The position numbers were made by a program, and so were the translations under genes. 64,000 bases of DNA from Arthrobacter sp. Soc17.1.1.1 (GTDB taxonomy: Bacteria; Actinomycetota; Actinomycetes; Actinomycetales; Micrococcaceae). Where the stretch lies: positions 1,674,001-1,738,000 of the forward strand of contig NZ_JBAJII010000001.1 in NCBI RefSeq assembly GCF_036867195.1, given 5' to 3'. Below, in pieces: positions 50,692-57,943 of this stretch. How positions within the stretch are numbered: the stretch's first letter is position 1; each line of letters starts with the position of its first letter. The notes beneath the pieces were generated by a model. The model did not search any database and had not been told where the DNA came from. It was given only the letters and a program-made list of their open reading frames with translations.

Positions 50692-52182
50692 ATGAGACGC
50701 GCAAAAATCGTTGCCACCTTCGGCCCCGCAATCGCCAGCTATGAGAACACGCTCGCTGTGCTCGAGGCGGGCGTCGACGTGGCCCGGATGAACATGAGCC
50801 ACGGTGACTACACCGTGCACAGCAGCACCTACGACAACGTCCGGCGTGCGTCGGAGGAGCTCGGCAAGCCCGTCGGCATCTTCGCCGACCTCCAGGGACC
50901 CAAGATCCGCCTCGGACGCTTCGCCGACGGCCCCCACGCCCTGGCCCCCGGCGACGTCTTCACCATCACCGTCGAGGACATCGAGGGCACGCAGGAGATC
51001 TCCTCCACCACGTTCAAGGGACTGCCGCAGGACGTCAACGTCGGCGACATGCTGCTCATCGACGACGGCAAGGTCTCACTGCGCGCCACCGCGGTCGACG
51101 ACGTGAAGGTCACCACCGAGGTCGTCGTCGGCGGCATGGTGTCCAACAACAAGGGCATCAACCTGCCGGGCGTCGCCGTGAACGTCCCCGCCCTCAGCGA
51201 CAAGGACGAGGAGGACCTCCGCTGGGCCATCCGGATCGGCGTCGACATGGTCGCCCTCTCCTTCGTGCGCGACGCCGGCGACGTGAAGCGCGTCCACGAG
51301 ATCATGGACGAGGAAGGCCGCCGCGTCCCGGTCATCGCGAAGATCGAGAAGCCGCAGGCCGTCGACGCCCTCGAATCGATCATCGACGCGTTCGACGCGA
51401 TCATGGTGGCCCGTGGCGATCTCGGCGTGGAGCTGCCGCTGCAGGACGTGCCGATCGTGCAGAAGCGCGCCGTGGAGCTGGCCCGCCGCTGGGCCAAGCC
51501 CGTCATCGTCGCCACGCAGGTCCTCGAGTCCATGATCGACAACCCGCGTCCCACGCGCGCCGAGGCCTCCGACTGCGCCAACGCCGTGCTCGACGGTGCA
51601 GACGCGGTCATGCTGTCCGGCGAGACGAGCGTCGGCAAGTACCCCATCGAGACGGTCCGCACCATGGCCGACATCATCGAGTCGACCGAGCGCCACGGCC
51701 TCGAGCGCGTCCCGCCGCTCGGCAGCAAGCCGAAGACCCGCGGCGGGGCCATCACGCGCGCCGCCGTCGAGATCTCGGACCAGCTCGACGCGAAGTACAT
51801 TTGCACCTTCACCCAGTCGGGCGACTCCGCGCGCCGCCTGTCCCGCCTGCGCCCCAAGAAGCCCGTCTTCGCCTTCACGCCGGTGCAGTCCACCCTGAAC
51901 GCCATGTCCCTCATCTGGGGCATCCAGCCCAAGCTCGTCGAGTTCGTCGCGCACACCGACGAGATGACCGCCCAGGTGGACAAGGTGCTCTTCGAGCAGG
52001 GCCTGGTCGAGGTGGACGACCTCGTGGTGATCGCCGCCGGGTCCCCTCCCGGACAGGCCGGCTCGACGAACTCCATCAAGGTGCACCGCGTCGGCGACAT
52101 CACCGACGCCGGACAGCTGCCGGACGACCACACGTCCTACGTCAAGGAGGACGTCGGCCCCTGGCCCGTCAAGAAGAAGTAG
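50692..52182 (+). CDS. pyk: Pyruvate kinase
   Basis: A 496-residue glycolytic enzyme making pyruvate and ATP. It has RAKIVATFGPA at the start, the ARMNMSHGD motif, DLQGPKIRLG, the catalytic ARGDLGVELPLQDVP, MLSGETSVGKYP, and the C-terminal allosteric domain. The A-B-A-C domain order is complete. A strong terminator follows 17 bases downstream. Confidence 0.97.
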   Translation: MRRAKIVATFGPAIASYENTLAVLEAGVDVARMNMSHGDYTVHSSTYDNVRRASEELGKPVGIFADLQGPKIRLGRFADGPHALAPGDVFTITVEDIEGTQEISSTTFKGLPQDVNVGDMLLIDDGKVSLRATAVDDVKVTTEVVVGGMVSNNKGINLPGVAVNVPALSDKDEEDLRWAIRIGVDMVALSFVRDAGDVKRVHEIMDEEGRRVPVIAKIEKPQAVDALESIIDAFDAIMVARGDLGVELPLQDVPIVQKRAVELARRWAKPVIVATQVLESMIDNPRPTRAEASDCANAVLDGADAVMLSGETSVGKYPIETVRTMADIIESTERHGLERVPPLGSKPKTRGGAITRAAVEISDQLDAKYICTFTQSGDSARRLSRLRPKKPVFAFTPVQSTLNAMSLIWGIQPKLVEFVAHTDEMTAQVDKVLFEQGLVEVDDLVVIAAGSPPGQAGSTNSIKVHRVGDITDAGQLPDDHTSYVKEDVGPWPVKKK

Positions 52183-52199
52183 CGCGTCCCTGGACGCAG

Positions 52200-52233
52200 A
52201 AGACCCCCACCCGTTCCGGGTGGGGGTCTTTTT
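52200..52233 (+). terminator. Rho-independent terminator after pyk
   Basis: A perfect 13-bp stem (52200-52212 with 52218-52230), GTTCC loop, and a TTTTT run at 52229-52233. The best intrinsic terminator in the window; it also separates pyk from the convergent pdtaR. Confidence 0.95.
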
Positions 52234-52278
52234 CGTGGCTCCGGTCGGATCCGTAGACCCTGCTCGTCGACCCTGCTC

Positions 52279-52881
52279 TCAGTTGACCTGGTTAATGATC
52301 GTCTCGGCGACCTCGCGCATGCTGAGGCGGCGGTCCATGGACGTCTTCTGGATCCAGCGGAAGGCCTCGGGCTCGGTGAGGCCCATCTTGGTGGTCAGGA
52401 GGCTCTTGGCGCGCTCCACGAGCTTGCGGGTGGCGAACTGCTCCTGCAGGTCGGATACCTCGGCCTCGAGGGCCTTGATCTCCTCGTGGCGCGACATCGC
52501 GATCTCGATGGCGGGGATCAGGTCTGCCGGCGTGAAGGGCTTGACGACGTACGCCATGGCCCCGGCGTCGCGCGCCCGTTCGATGAGTTCCTTCTGGCTG
52601 AAGGCGGTGAGCAGGACCACGGGGGCGATCCTGGCCTTGACGATCTGCTCGGCGGCGGTGATGCCGTCCATGACGGGCATCTTCACGTCCATGAGGACGA
52701 GGTCGGGCTTGTGCTCCTCGGCGAGTGCCACGGCCTTCTCGCCGTTGTCGGCCTCGGCCACGACTTCGTAGCCCTCCCCACGCAGGATCTCGATGATGTC
52801 GAGCCGGATGAGCGTCTCGTCCTCGGCCACGATGACCCGGCGTGCGGGTCCGGCGGGCGTGGATTCGGTGGGTTCAGACAC
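52279..52881 (-). CDS. pdtaR: ANTAR-domain response regulator (PdtaR-like)
   Basis: A 200-residue two-domain regulator. The receiver domain has the acidic pair in AEDETL, the phosphorylatable Asp in LMDVKMP, and AFSQKELIERARDAGAMAYVVKPF. A short coiled coil leads to a C-terminal ANTAR RNA-binding domain (about 145-197). It closely resembles M. tuberculosis PdtaR (Rv1626), which binds RNA hairpins to antiterminate transcription. Start GTG 52881 has a perfect AAGGAG. The cognate PdtaS-type sensor kinase is not in the window. Confidence 0.93.
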   Translation of the reverse strand: MSEPTESTPAGPARRVIVAEDETLIRLDIIEILRGEGYEVVAEADNGEKAVALAEEHKPDLVLMDVKMPVMDGITAAEQIVKARIAPVVLLTAFSQKELIERARDAGAMAYVVKPFTPADLIPAIEIAMSRHEEIKALEAEVSDLQEQFATRKLVERAKSLLTTKMGLTEPEAFRWIQKTSMDRRLSMREVAETIINQVN

Positions 52882-53027
52882 TGTTGCTCCTTGATGATGG
52901 TGGCGTTCCGGTGGGTCCGCGGAGAGCTCGTTCGCGTACCCGGAAACAGACTATCGGCATGTAGAGTGGATTCGCGCACCGGCGGATGCGGAAGCAGGGC
53001 TTCCCTCCCGCTACCGGGGTGCAGACG

Positions 53028-53109
53028 GCCCGAATGGCGGAATTGGCAGACGCGCTGCACTCAAAATGCAGTATCGAGAGGTGTGTGGGTTCGAGTCCCA
53101 CTTCGGGCA
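53028..53109 (+). tRNA. tRNA-Leu (CAA anticodon); integration site
   Basis: A 7-bp acceptor stem GCCCGAA/TTCGGGC, anticodon stem CTGCA/TGCAG with loop CTCAAAA (anticodon CAA), a long variable arm typical of class II tRNA, and T-arm GTGGG-TTCGAGT-CCCAC. The discriminator base is A at 53109; the CCA end is not fully encoded (CC then T). A tyrosine integrase starts 87 bases downstream, so its 3' half is likely the prophage attachment site. TAGAGT near 52964 is a possible -10. Confidence 0.95.
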
Positions 53110-53146
53110 CCTAAAACTCCCAGTCAAAGCGGGGTAGCCCCCGTGT

Positions 53147-53191
53147 GTGTGGACAAAAGTTGTAATAGTGTGGACAGCAGTCCACTATTAC
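53147..53191. repeat. Direct and inverted repeats before the integrase start
   Basis: GTGTGGACA occurs at 53147-53155 and again at 53168-53176, exactly 21 bases apart (two helical turns). The second copy is part of an interrupted inverted repeat (53162-53175 with 53180-53191: 12 pairs with a 2-base bulge) ending 4 bases before the integrase ATG. Likely integrase arm-type sites or an operator for the integrase; inferred from geometry. Confidence 0.6.
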
Positions 53192-53195
53192 GGCC

Positions 53196-54326
53196 ATGGC
53201 GAGCATCAAGGTACGGCAGCGTAAGAACGGGTCCAGCTCCTTCACCGTGTGCTGGAGGGACCCTCAGTCCAGGCGCGAGCAGGGCATAACGTTCGACTCC
53301 CGAGGAGAGGCCGAGACCCTCAAAAGGCTCCTCGAAACGAACGGCAATTCCTTCGAAATTGCGCAGCACGCCATCGTCCAAAACAACACCACGACGCCTA
53401 CAGTTGCCGCCGTCGTGACTGAGCACATCGACCAGCTCATCCGACCCACGAAGCAGACGATCCACAACTACCGGACGATGCTCGAGCGGCACATCGACGG
53501 CGTCATCGGCCACATTCCGATCGACAAGCTCGACCACAAACACGTCACGCACTTGGTGCGTGCGCTCATGGACAAAGGGCTGAGCCCGAAGACGATCCGC
53601 AACATCCACGGACTTCTCGCGAGCTCCATGGAAACCGCCGTCCGCTACGGGTACCGCGGGGACAACCCGTGCCGGGGTACGGCGCTGCCGAGCATCGAAA
53701 AGGTCGAAGATGACGCGCAGTTCCTGACGGCCGGAGAGTTCGCCATGGTGCACCAGCAGCTCGATGACCAGTACAAGGACCTGGCAGCGTTCCTGGTGCT
53801 CACAGGAGCCCGCTACGGGGAAGCCACAGCGATCACGGTGGGCGACGTCGACCTGATGGCCAAACCGCCCACCGTGCGCATCACGAAGGCGTGGAAGCGC
53901 GACGGGTCGAAGGGCCACTACGTCGGAGTTACGAAGACGCCCAACAGCAAACGCACTGTCTCCCTGCCGCCGACGCTTGTTGAAATGCTCATCCCGCTCG
54001 TCGCAAGCCGCCCCGCGGACGAGTTGCTTTTCACCGGGCCCCAGGGCGGGCGGGTGCAGCACAAGCTGTTCTGGCACCACCACTGGGTGCCTGCTGTGCG
54101 TCGAGCGCAGGCAGAGGGCTTGGCGAAAGCGCCGAGGATCCATGACCTGCGGCACACGCATGCGTCCTGGCTCATTCAGGACGGACAGTCCCTGTTCAGC
54201 GTTAGCCGACGACTCGGGCACAGCTCCACAGACATGACTGACCGAATCTATAGTCACCGGATGCCTGATGCCCTGCAAGGATCGGCAGACGCCAGCGAGC
54301 GTGCGCTGCAGGGGCTGCGCTTCTAG
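53196..54326 (+). CDS. int: Tyrosine-family site-specific integrase
   Basis: A 376-residue phage-type integrase that inserts and excises the element at tRNA-Leu. It has an N-terminal arm-binding AP2-like domain (1-60), a core-binding SAM-like domain (about 70-160) and a catalytic domain. Catalytic residues are visible: Arg206 in TGARYGEA, Lys252 in NSKRTVSL, His316 and Arg319 in HDLRHTHASW, His342 in LGHSS, and nucleophile Tyr352 in DRIYSH. All are intact, so the protein is probably active. A weak 5-bp hairpin follows (54370-54383). Confidence 0.95.
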   Translation: MASIKVRQRKNGSSSFTVCWRDPQSRREQGITFDSRGEAETLKRLLETNGNSFEIAQHAIVQNNTTTPTVAAVVTEHIDQLIRPTKQTIHNYRTMLERHIDGVIGHIPIDKLDHKHVTHLVRALMDKGLSPKTIRNIHGLLASSMETAVRYGYRGDNPCRGTALPSIEKVEDDAQFLTAGEFAMVHQQLDDQYKDLAAFLVLTGARYGEATAITVGDVDLMAKPPTVRITKAWKRDGSKGHYVGVTKTPNSKRTVSLPPTLVEMLIPLVASRPADELLFTGPQGGRVQHKLFWHHHWVPAVRRAQAEGLAKAPRIHDLRHTHASWLIQDGQSLFSVSRRLGHSSTDMTDRIYSHRMPDALQGSADASERALQGLRF

Positions 54327-54428
54327 TCGAGGCTATCCGACGCCCTGCCCGAAGTTCATTGCATCCAAAGGGACTTAGGTCCCCTCATCACCTTTATGGG
54401 ACAACGTGCCTCGAGCGCTAACGCCGGG

Positions 54429-54662
54429 TTAGTCGGTCGGGAGGTCCTCTGGTGCCAGCTTCCCGCGCTGCTTCTCGGCCTGCTCGTACATGCGGGCGAT
54501 GTACTCCTCAAGCTTCACCCGCTCGACTCGCCACTGCCCGCGGCCGCCCACCTGAATCGCGGGAAGATCGCCGGACTTCACCAGCGCGTACATCTGCGAC
54601 TGACTCACCGCCAGCTCCGCGGCGACATCGGGCAGGGTCATGAAACGGGGTTGATCGGCCAT
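54429..54662 (-). CDS. Excisionase-type helix-turn-helix protein
   Basis: A 77-residue protein with a MerR-like winged-helix motif typical of the excisionase (HTH_17) family: FMTLPDVAAELAVSQSQMYALVKSG, then LPAIQVGGRGQWRVER as the wing. Its location beside the integrase suggests the recombination directionality factor. It also resembles a small HTH protein widely conserved on actinobacterial chromosomes, so a regulator role is possible. AGGA precedes the ATG. Transcribed towards the integrase 3' end. Confidence 0.78.
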   Translation of the reverse strand: MADQPRFMTLPDVAAELAVSQSQMYALVKSGDLPAIQVGGRGQWRVERVKLEEYIARMYEQAEKQRGKLAPEDLPTD

Positions 54663-54690
54663 GAGCTGATCCTAGTGGGATGAAGTGGAA

Positions 54691-54999
54691 TCAACCGTCG
54701 CGGTTGCGCCGAGGCTCCTCGATCTTTCGCCGGCTGACGACGTTCGCGTTCACCCAAGCCTCCCGGGCCATGCTGTACTCCACCCACTGGCAGAGAACGA
54801 GGTTGTTCGTCCACGCCATCGCGAAGCCCTTGACCGTCTGTGTCCGGCCGTCCGGGTAAATGAGGTCGCACCAGATGGGCGGAGCCTTCTCCGTGGTTCT
54901 GGTGACGCCCTCGGTCGGCTCAGGGAGCGACATGGGCGGCACGAACCGATCACGAGATGGTGGGATGCCGTGCCAGCCTGGCCGGGGTGCGCGTTCCAT
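54691..54999 (-). CDS. Hypothetical phage protein
   Basis: A 102-residue basic protein without a recognised family. The middle reads IWCDLIYPDGRTQTVKGFAMAWTNNLVLCQWVE, followed by a Lys/Arg-rich C-terminus (SRRKIEEPRRNRDG), which may indicate a small DNA-associated or replication-region protein. No signal peptide or membrane helix. Ribosome site is weak. It lies 28 bases upstream of the HTH gene on the same strand, so they may be co-transcribed. Confidence 0.55.
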   Translation of the reverse strand: MERAPRPGWHGIPPSRDRFVPPMSLPEPTEGVTRTTEKAPPIWCDLIYPDGRTQTVKGFAMAWTNNLVLCQWVEYSMAREAWVNANVVSRRKIEEPRRNRDG

Positions 55000-55171
55000 G
55001 GCGAAACCGTAGACCTCGGCAATGACAACTAGCGCAAACTCTTGCGTATCAGGAACGGTTTGTGCACTCGACTGATGGTAAGCCGGGTGATGGTTCAGGC
55101 GTTACTGCCAACAGTAGGCTCAGTCCATCATCTTTCAGCCGCCTCCGCGGCTTCCTATGGGGAGACACCTT

Positions 55172-56767
55172 TTGATCGAGCTATTACGGCGGACTGTGTC
55201 CGTCGCTGCCGCTTGCGTCGTTGCAGCCGGCAGCATCACTATGACCTCCACGGCCGCTAACGCCTACATCGAGCCGGGAGCTACAACCACGTCGAATGCT
55301 CTGTTCCAGGAGTTGCCGTACAGCGGGAGCGCTCCTGCGGGATACGATCGGAGCCTTTTCACCCACTGGACCGACGACGATGGCGACTGCCAGGACACCC
55401 GCCAGGAAGTCCTCATCGCTGAATCACTGACACCTGTCACTCTCTCCAGCAATGGTTGCTCCGTCATCTCCGGTCAGTGGTATTCAACGTACGACAACCA
55501 ATATTGGTCGAACCCCAGTGACGTCGACATCGACCACTTCGTTCCCCTCGCCGAGGCATACCGTTCCGGAGCATCCGCCTGGAGCCCTCAGCAGCGCCAA
55601 GCGTTCGCGAATGATCTGAGTTATTCACCAACCCTCGTTGCTATGACTGATTCGCTGAACCAGAGCAAGAGCGACGGAGACCCAAACGAGTGGCTGCCGC
55701 CGGTCGCGAGTACTCAATGCGCCTACGTCCAAAATTGGGTCGCGGTGAAATACCGCTGGGGTCTTTCAATGGACGACTTCGAAGCCCGAATCATCTTCTC
55801 CATCCTCAGCTACAACGGCTGCGGGGATGCCGCCGTCACCGCACCCGCTCAGGCCATTGGTTTCCAAGCTCCACAGCCTGACCGCTACCCGCTGTTCAAG
55901 AACAGCTACGACGGCACAATCTACGAGCAGATCAACGGGACGCCTTACCCGATCTCGTACGAGAGGTGGCGGGACGTCTACAACTTCGAGGCACCACAGC
56001 CGACCCGCACCGACTACGTGAAGTACCCCTGGTCGCCGACTGTGTACGCGGTAACGTTCTGGACCAACGAGGAGGCGTCGTGGCAGTGGACGCCCATCAC
56101 CTACAACCAGTACCTGACTGCTGGATCCCCGTCTCCGAGGATTGCCGGCTGGATCAAGGGCAGCTACTACTACAAGTGGGGCACGAACGCCGAGATCTTC
56201 GTCGAAGGCGCTGACGGCGTGAACCACAAGCTCACCGGGCCCGAATGGGCAGCATCCGGGTACCGGTCCTTCGTCGACCGCGCCAACGAGGGTGTCTTGA
56301 AGCTCTCCTGGGCGCCGGAGCTGGTATGGATGAACAACATCAGCGCCGGCCAGGGGAACGCCCTCAGCTACCCGCGTTGGCAGGAAGAAGCCTTCCCGAC
56401 ACCACAGACCGTACGCCGGATCAACGGCGACCAGTTCTACCAGAACTACGGCAGCACCACGATCTGGTACGCCGGCCCGGGTATGAACCGCCCCGTGAGC
56501 TACAACGAGTGGGTCGGAGCCGGCTCACCCCGTCCCACGATGCAGGGCACTCCTCCCGCGCCGCCGACCACCCCGCAGCCGCCAGCACCACAGCCGCCAC
56601 CGCCAACCACGCCTCAGCCGCCGGCGCCTCAGCCGCCACCGCCGAGCAACGTGTACTACCCGAACTGCGACGCAGTACGGGCAGCTGGCAAAGCACCCCT
56701 GTACCGCGGGCAGCCCGGCTACCGACCGGGCCTTGACCGTGAAGGCGACGGTATCGCCTGCGAGTAG
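55172..56767 (+). CDS. Secreted HNH nuclease with five tandem repeats and excalibur domain
   Basis: A 531-residue exported protein. Order: Sec signal peptide (cleavage near ANAYIE, about residue 32), an HNH nuclease of the GmrSD/DUF1524-like family with SDVDIDHFVPLAEAYRSG (His in DHFVPL near residue 122) and LNQSKSDGDPNEWLPP, then five repeats of about 45 residues (about 236-455), a Pro-rich linker, and a C-terminal excalibur calcium-binding motif LDREGDGIACE. The TTG at 55172 is chosen because GGGGAG lies 7 bases upstream; ATG 55157 has no ribosome site. Probable lysogenic-conversion cargo. Confidence 0.85.
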   Translation: MIELLRRTVSVAAACVVAAGSITMTSTAANAYIEPGATTTSNALFQELPYSGSAPAGYDRSLFTHWTDDDGDCQDTRQEVLIAESLTPVTLSSNGCSVISGQWYSTYDNQYWSNPSDVDIDHFVPLAEAYRSGASAWSPQQRQAFANDLSYSPTLVAMTDSLNQSKSDGDPNEWLPPVASTQCAYVQNWVAVKYRWGLSMDDFEARIIFSILSYNGCGDAAVTAPAQAIGFQAPQPDRYPLFKNSYDGTIYEQINGTPYPISYERWRDVYNFEAPQPTRTDYVKYPWSPTVYAVTFWTNEEASWQWTPITYNQYLTAGSPSPRIAGWIKGSYYYKWGTNAEIFVEGADGVNHKLTGPEWAASGYRSFVDRANEGVLKLSWAPELVWMNNISAGQGNALSYPRWQEEAFPTPQTVRRINGDQFYQNYGSTTIWYAGPGMNRPVSYNEWVGAGSPRPTMQGTPPAPPTTPQPPAPQPPPPTTPQPPAPQPPPPSNVYYPNCDAVRAAGKAPLYRGQPGYRPGLDREGDGIACE

Positions 56768-56786
56768 TCCCTCGAGCAGCAACAAA

Positions 56787-56817
56787 AGCGCCCCCATCCA
56801 TCTTGGGTGGGGGCGCT
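56787..56817. terminator. Hairpin terminator after the secreted nuclease
   Basis: A 13-bp stem (56787-56799 with 56805-56817, one G-T wobble) with a 5-base loop, 19 bases after the stop. The TTTTG tail is on the minus strand, so the structure may act in both directions. Confidence 0.75.
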
Positions 56818-56844
56818 CCTGCACTAAGCCGAATTTATCTGCGG

Positions 56845-57825
56845 GTGGCGGAAGAGAGCGGGCCTTCAGCTTCGGCATATCGTAGTGAAGTGAAGCGTGC
56901 GAGGAGGACACTTGGCCTGCCCCAGAGAACTGAATACTGCCGTCTATGCAATGCCACCGATAAGCGAACGAACCGAGAAGACGTCCTCCCTACGTGGCTT
57001 CGCAACGTTCTGGGTGGTATTCACAAGCAGGCCGGGCTGCTTGAGCTTCCACCGCGTACCTTCCTCCGGATGTGCGTCGCCCACAACTCCATGCTCTCCA
57101 CGCTTTTGGAGAATCCGCTCGCGCCGCTGCTGAAAACGATGATGGCTGGCGAGGAGACGACGCTCAGCCCGGAGCAGCAAGCACTGCTACTTGCTTGGCT
57201 TATCAAGACGACGGCACTCTTCGACCTAGTTGCTCTCGAGGAGTTTGAACGTAGGGAGCGCGACCATACTCGTGGAAAGCGGTCCAGGGAGGAACTTCAG
57301 GACCTGGTCTTGCAACTAATCGCGCGGGGTGGGGTGCCCCTCGACACATGGGCCGCAGCTGTCTGTTACGTAATACCAGAGGATGGTCGTTCCACCTCGA
57401 CGCGCAGTCCGCTACCGGCCATAGAACGGCCCGATCACACCGCAATTACTTCCTATCCTCACTTGGTCGCTTTGTCCACCTGGGGAACCGAAGCCCAAGC
57501 TAACGCCTTTCGGAGCTACATGGGCGCGCTCAACGGGTGGCATGTCCTCACCAATGAGGCGACAGAGAACTTGGACTGGCGGGTCAATCTTGGCGTTACA
57601 CCCTCCGATGTCGCGACCATTCGGAGCGCTGCCGGGCACCTGCCGCCAATGGGTTGGGTCTTTGCGACCAGCGAGCGTGAGCGGCAGCAGGCGAAGCGAA
57701 ACCCGACCATCACGATGCATGGGGACGATCCGCAAGACCTTCAAAATGTCGGGCATGCCCTCGCTGAATTGGGCGTCGCTCGGATCGAGGTTAGTGTCTA
57801 CAATCCTGGTTCAAGCATCAACTGA
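56845..57825 (+). CDS. Hypothetical protein with degenerate HNH-like zinc motifs
   Basis: A protein of about 326 residues. Near its N-terminus YCRLCNATDKRTNREDVLPTWLRN matches the C-x-x-C...EH-V-x-P-x-W-L opening of a widespread HNH-like family, and LRMCVAHNSMLSTLLENP matches its second C-x-x-C-N block, but the usual His is Asp (EDV) and a Cys is His. So nuclease activity is doubtful. The rest (LLLAWLIKTTALFDL...) is helical. Start is unsure: the frame is open from TTG 56803 inside the terminator; GTG 56845, GTG 56890 or a CTG near 56917 behind AGGAGG are possible. Base composition is noticeably low in GC. Confidence 0.6.
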   Translation: MAEESGPSASAYRSEVKRARRTLGLPQRTEYCRLCNATDKRTNREDVLPTWLRNVLGGIHKQAGLLELPPRTFLRMCVAHNSMLSTLLENPLAPLLKTMMAGEETTLSPEQQALLLAWLIKTTALFDLVALEEFERRERDHTRGKRSREELQDLVLQLIARGGVPLDTWAAAVCYVIPEDGRSTSTRSPLPAIERPDHTAITSYPHLVALSTWGTEAQANAFRSYMGALNGWHVLTNEATENLDWRVNLGVTPSDVATIRSAAGHLPPMGWVFATSERERQQAKRNPTITMHGDDPQDLQNVGHALAELGVARIEVSVYNPGSSIN

Positions 57826-57943
57826 GCTCCCTAGGGCTTGTCATTTCGCGGGCCCGTAGGTGTAGGTCCGACCGCCGCTGCATTGAGCCGGATATATGCG
57901 CCGTACCATTGGGGCAGTATCGGATCCAACGCCTGGGGAAAAC

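Noticed and set aside
55042-55260. A 72-codon frame overlapping the nuclease start
   Set aside because: It overlaps the signal-peptide region of the nuclease in another frame and has no family or ribosome site.
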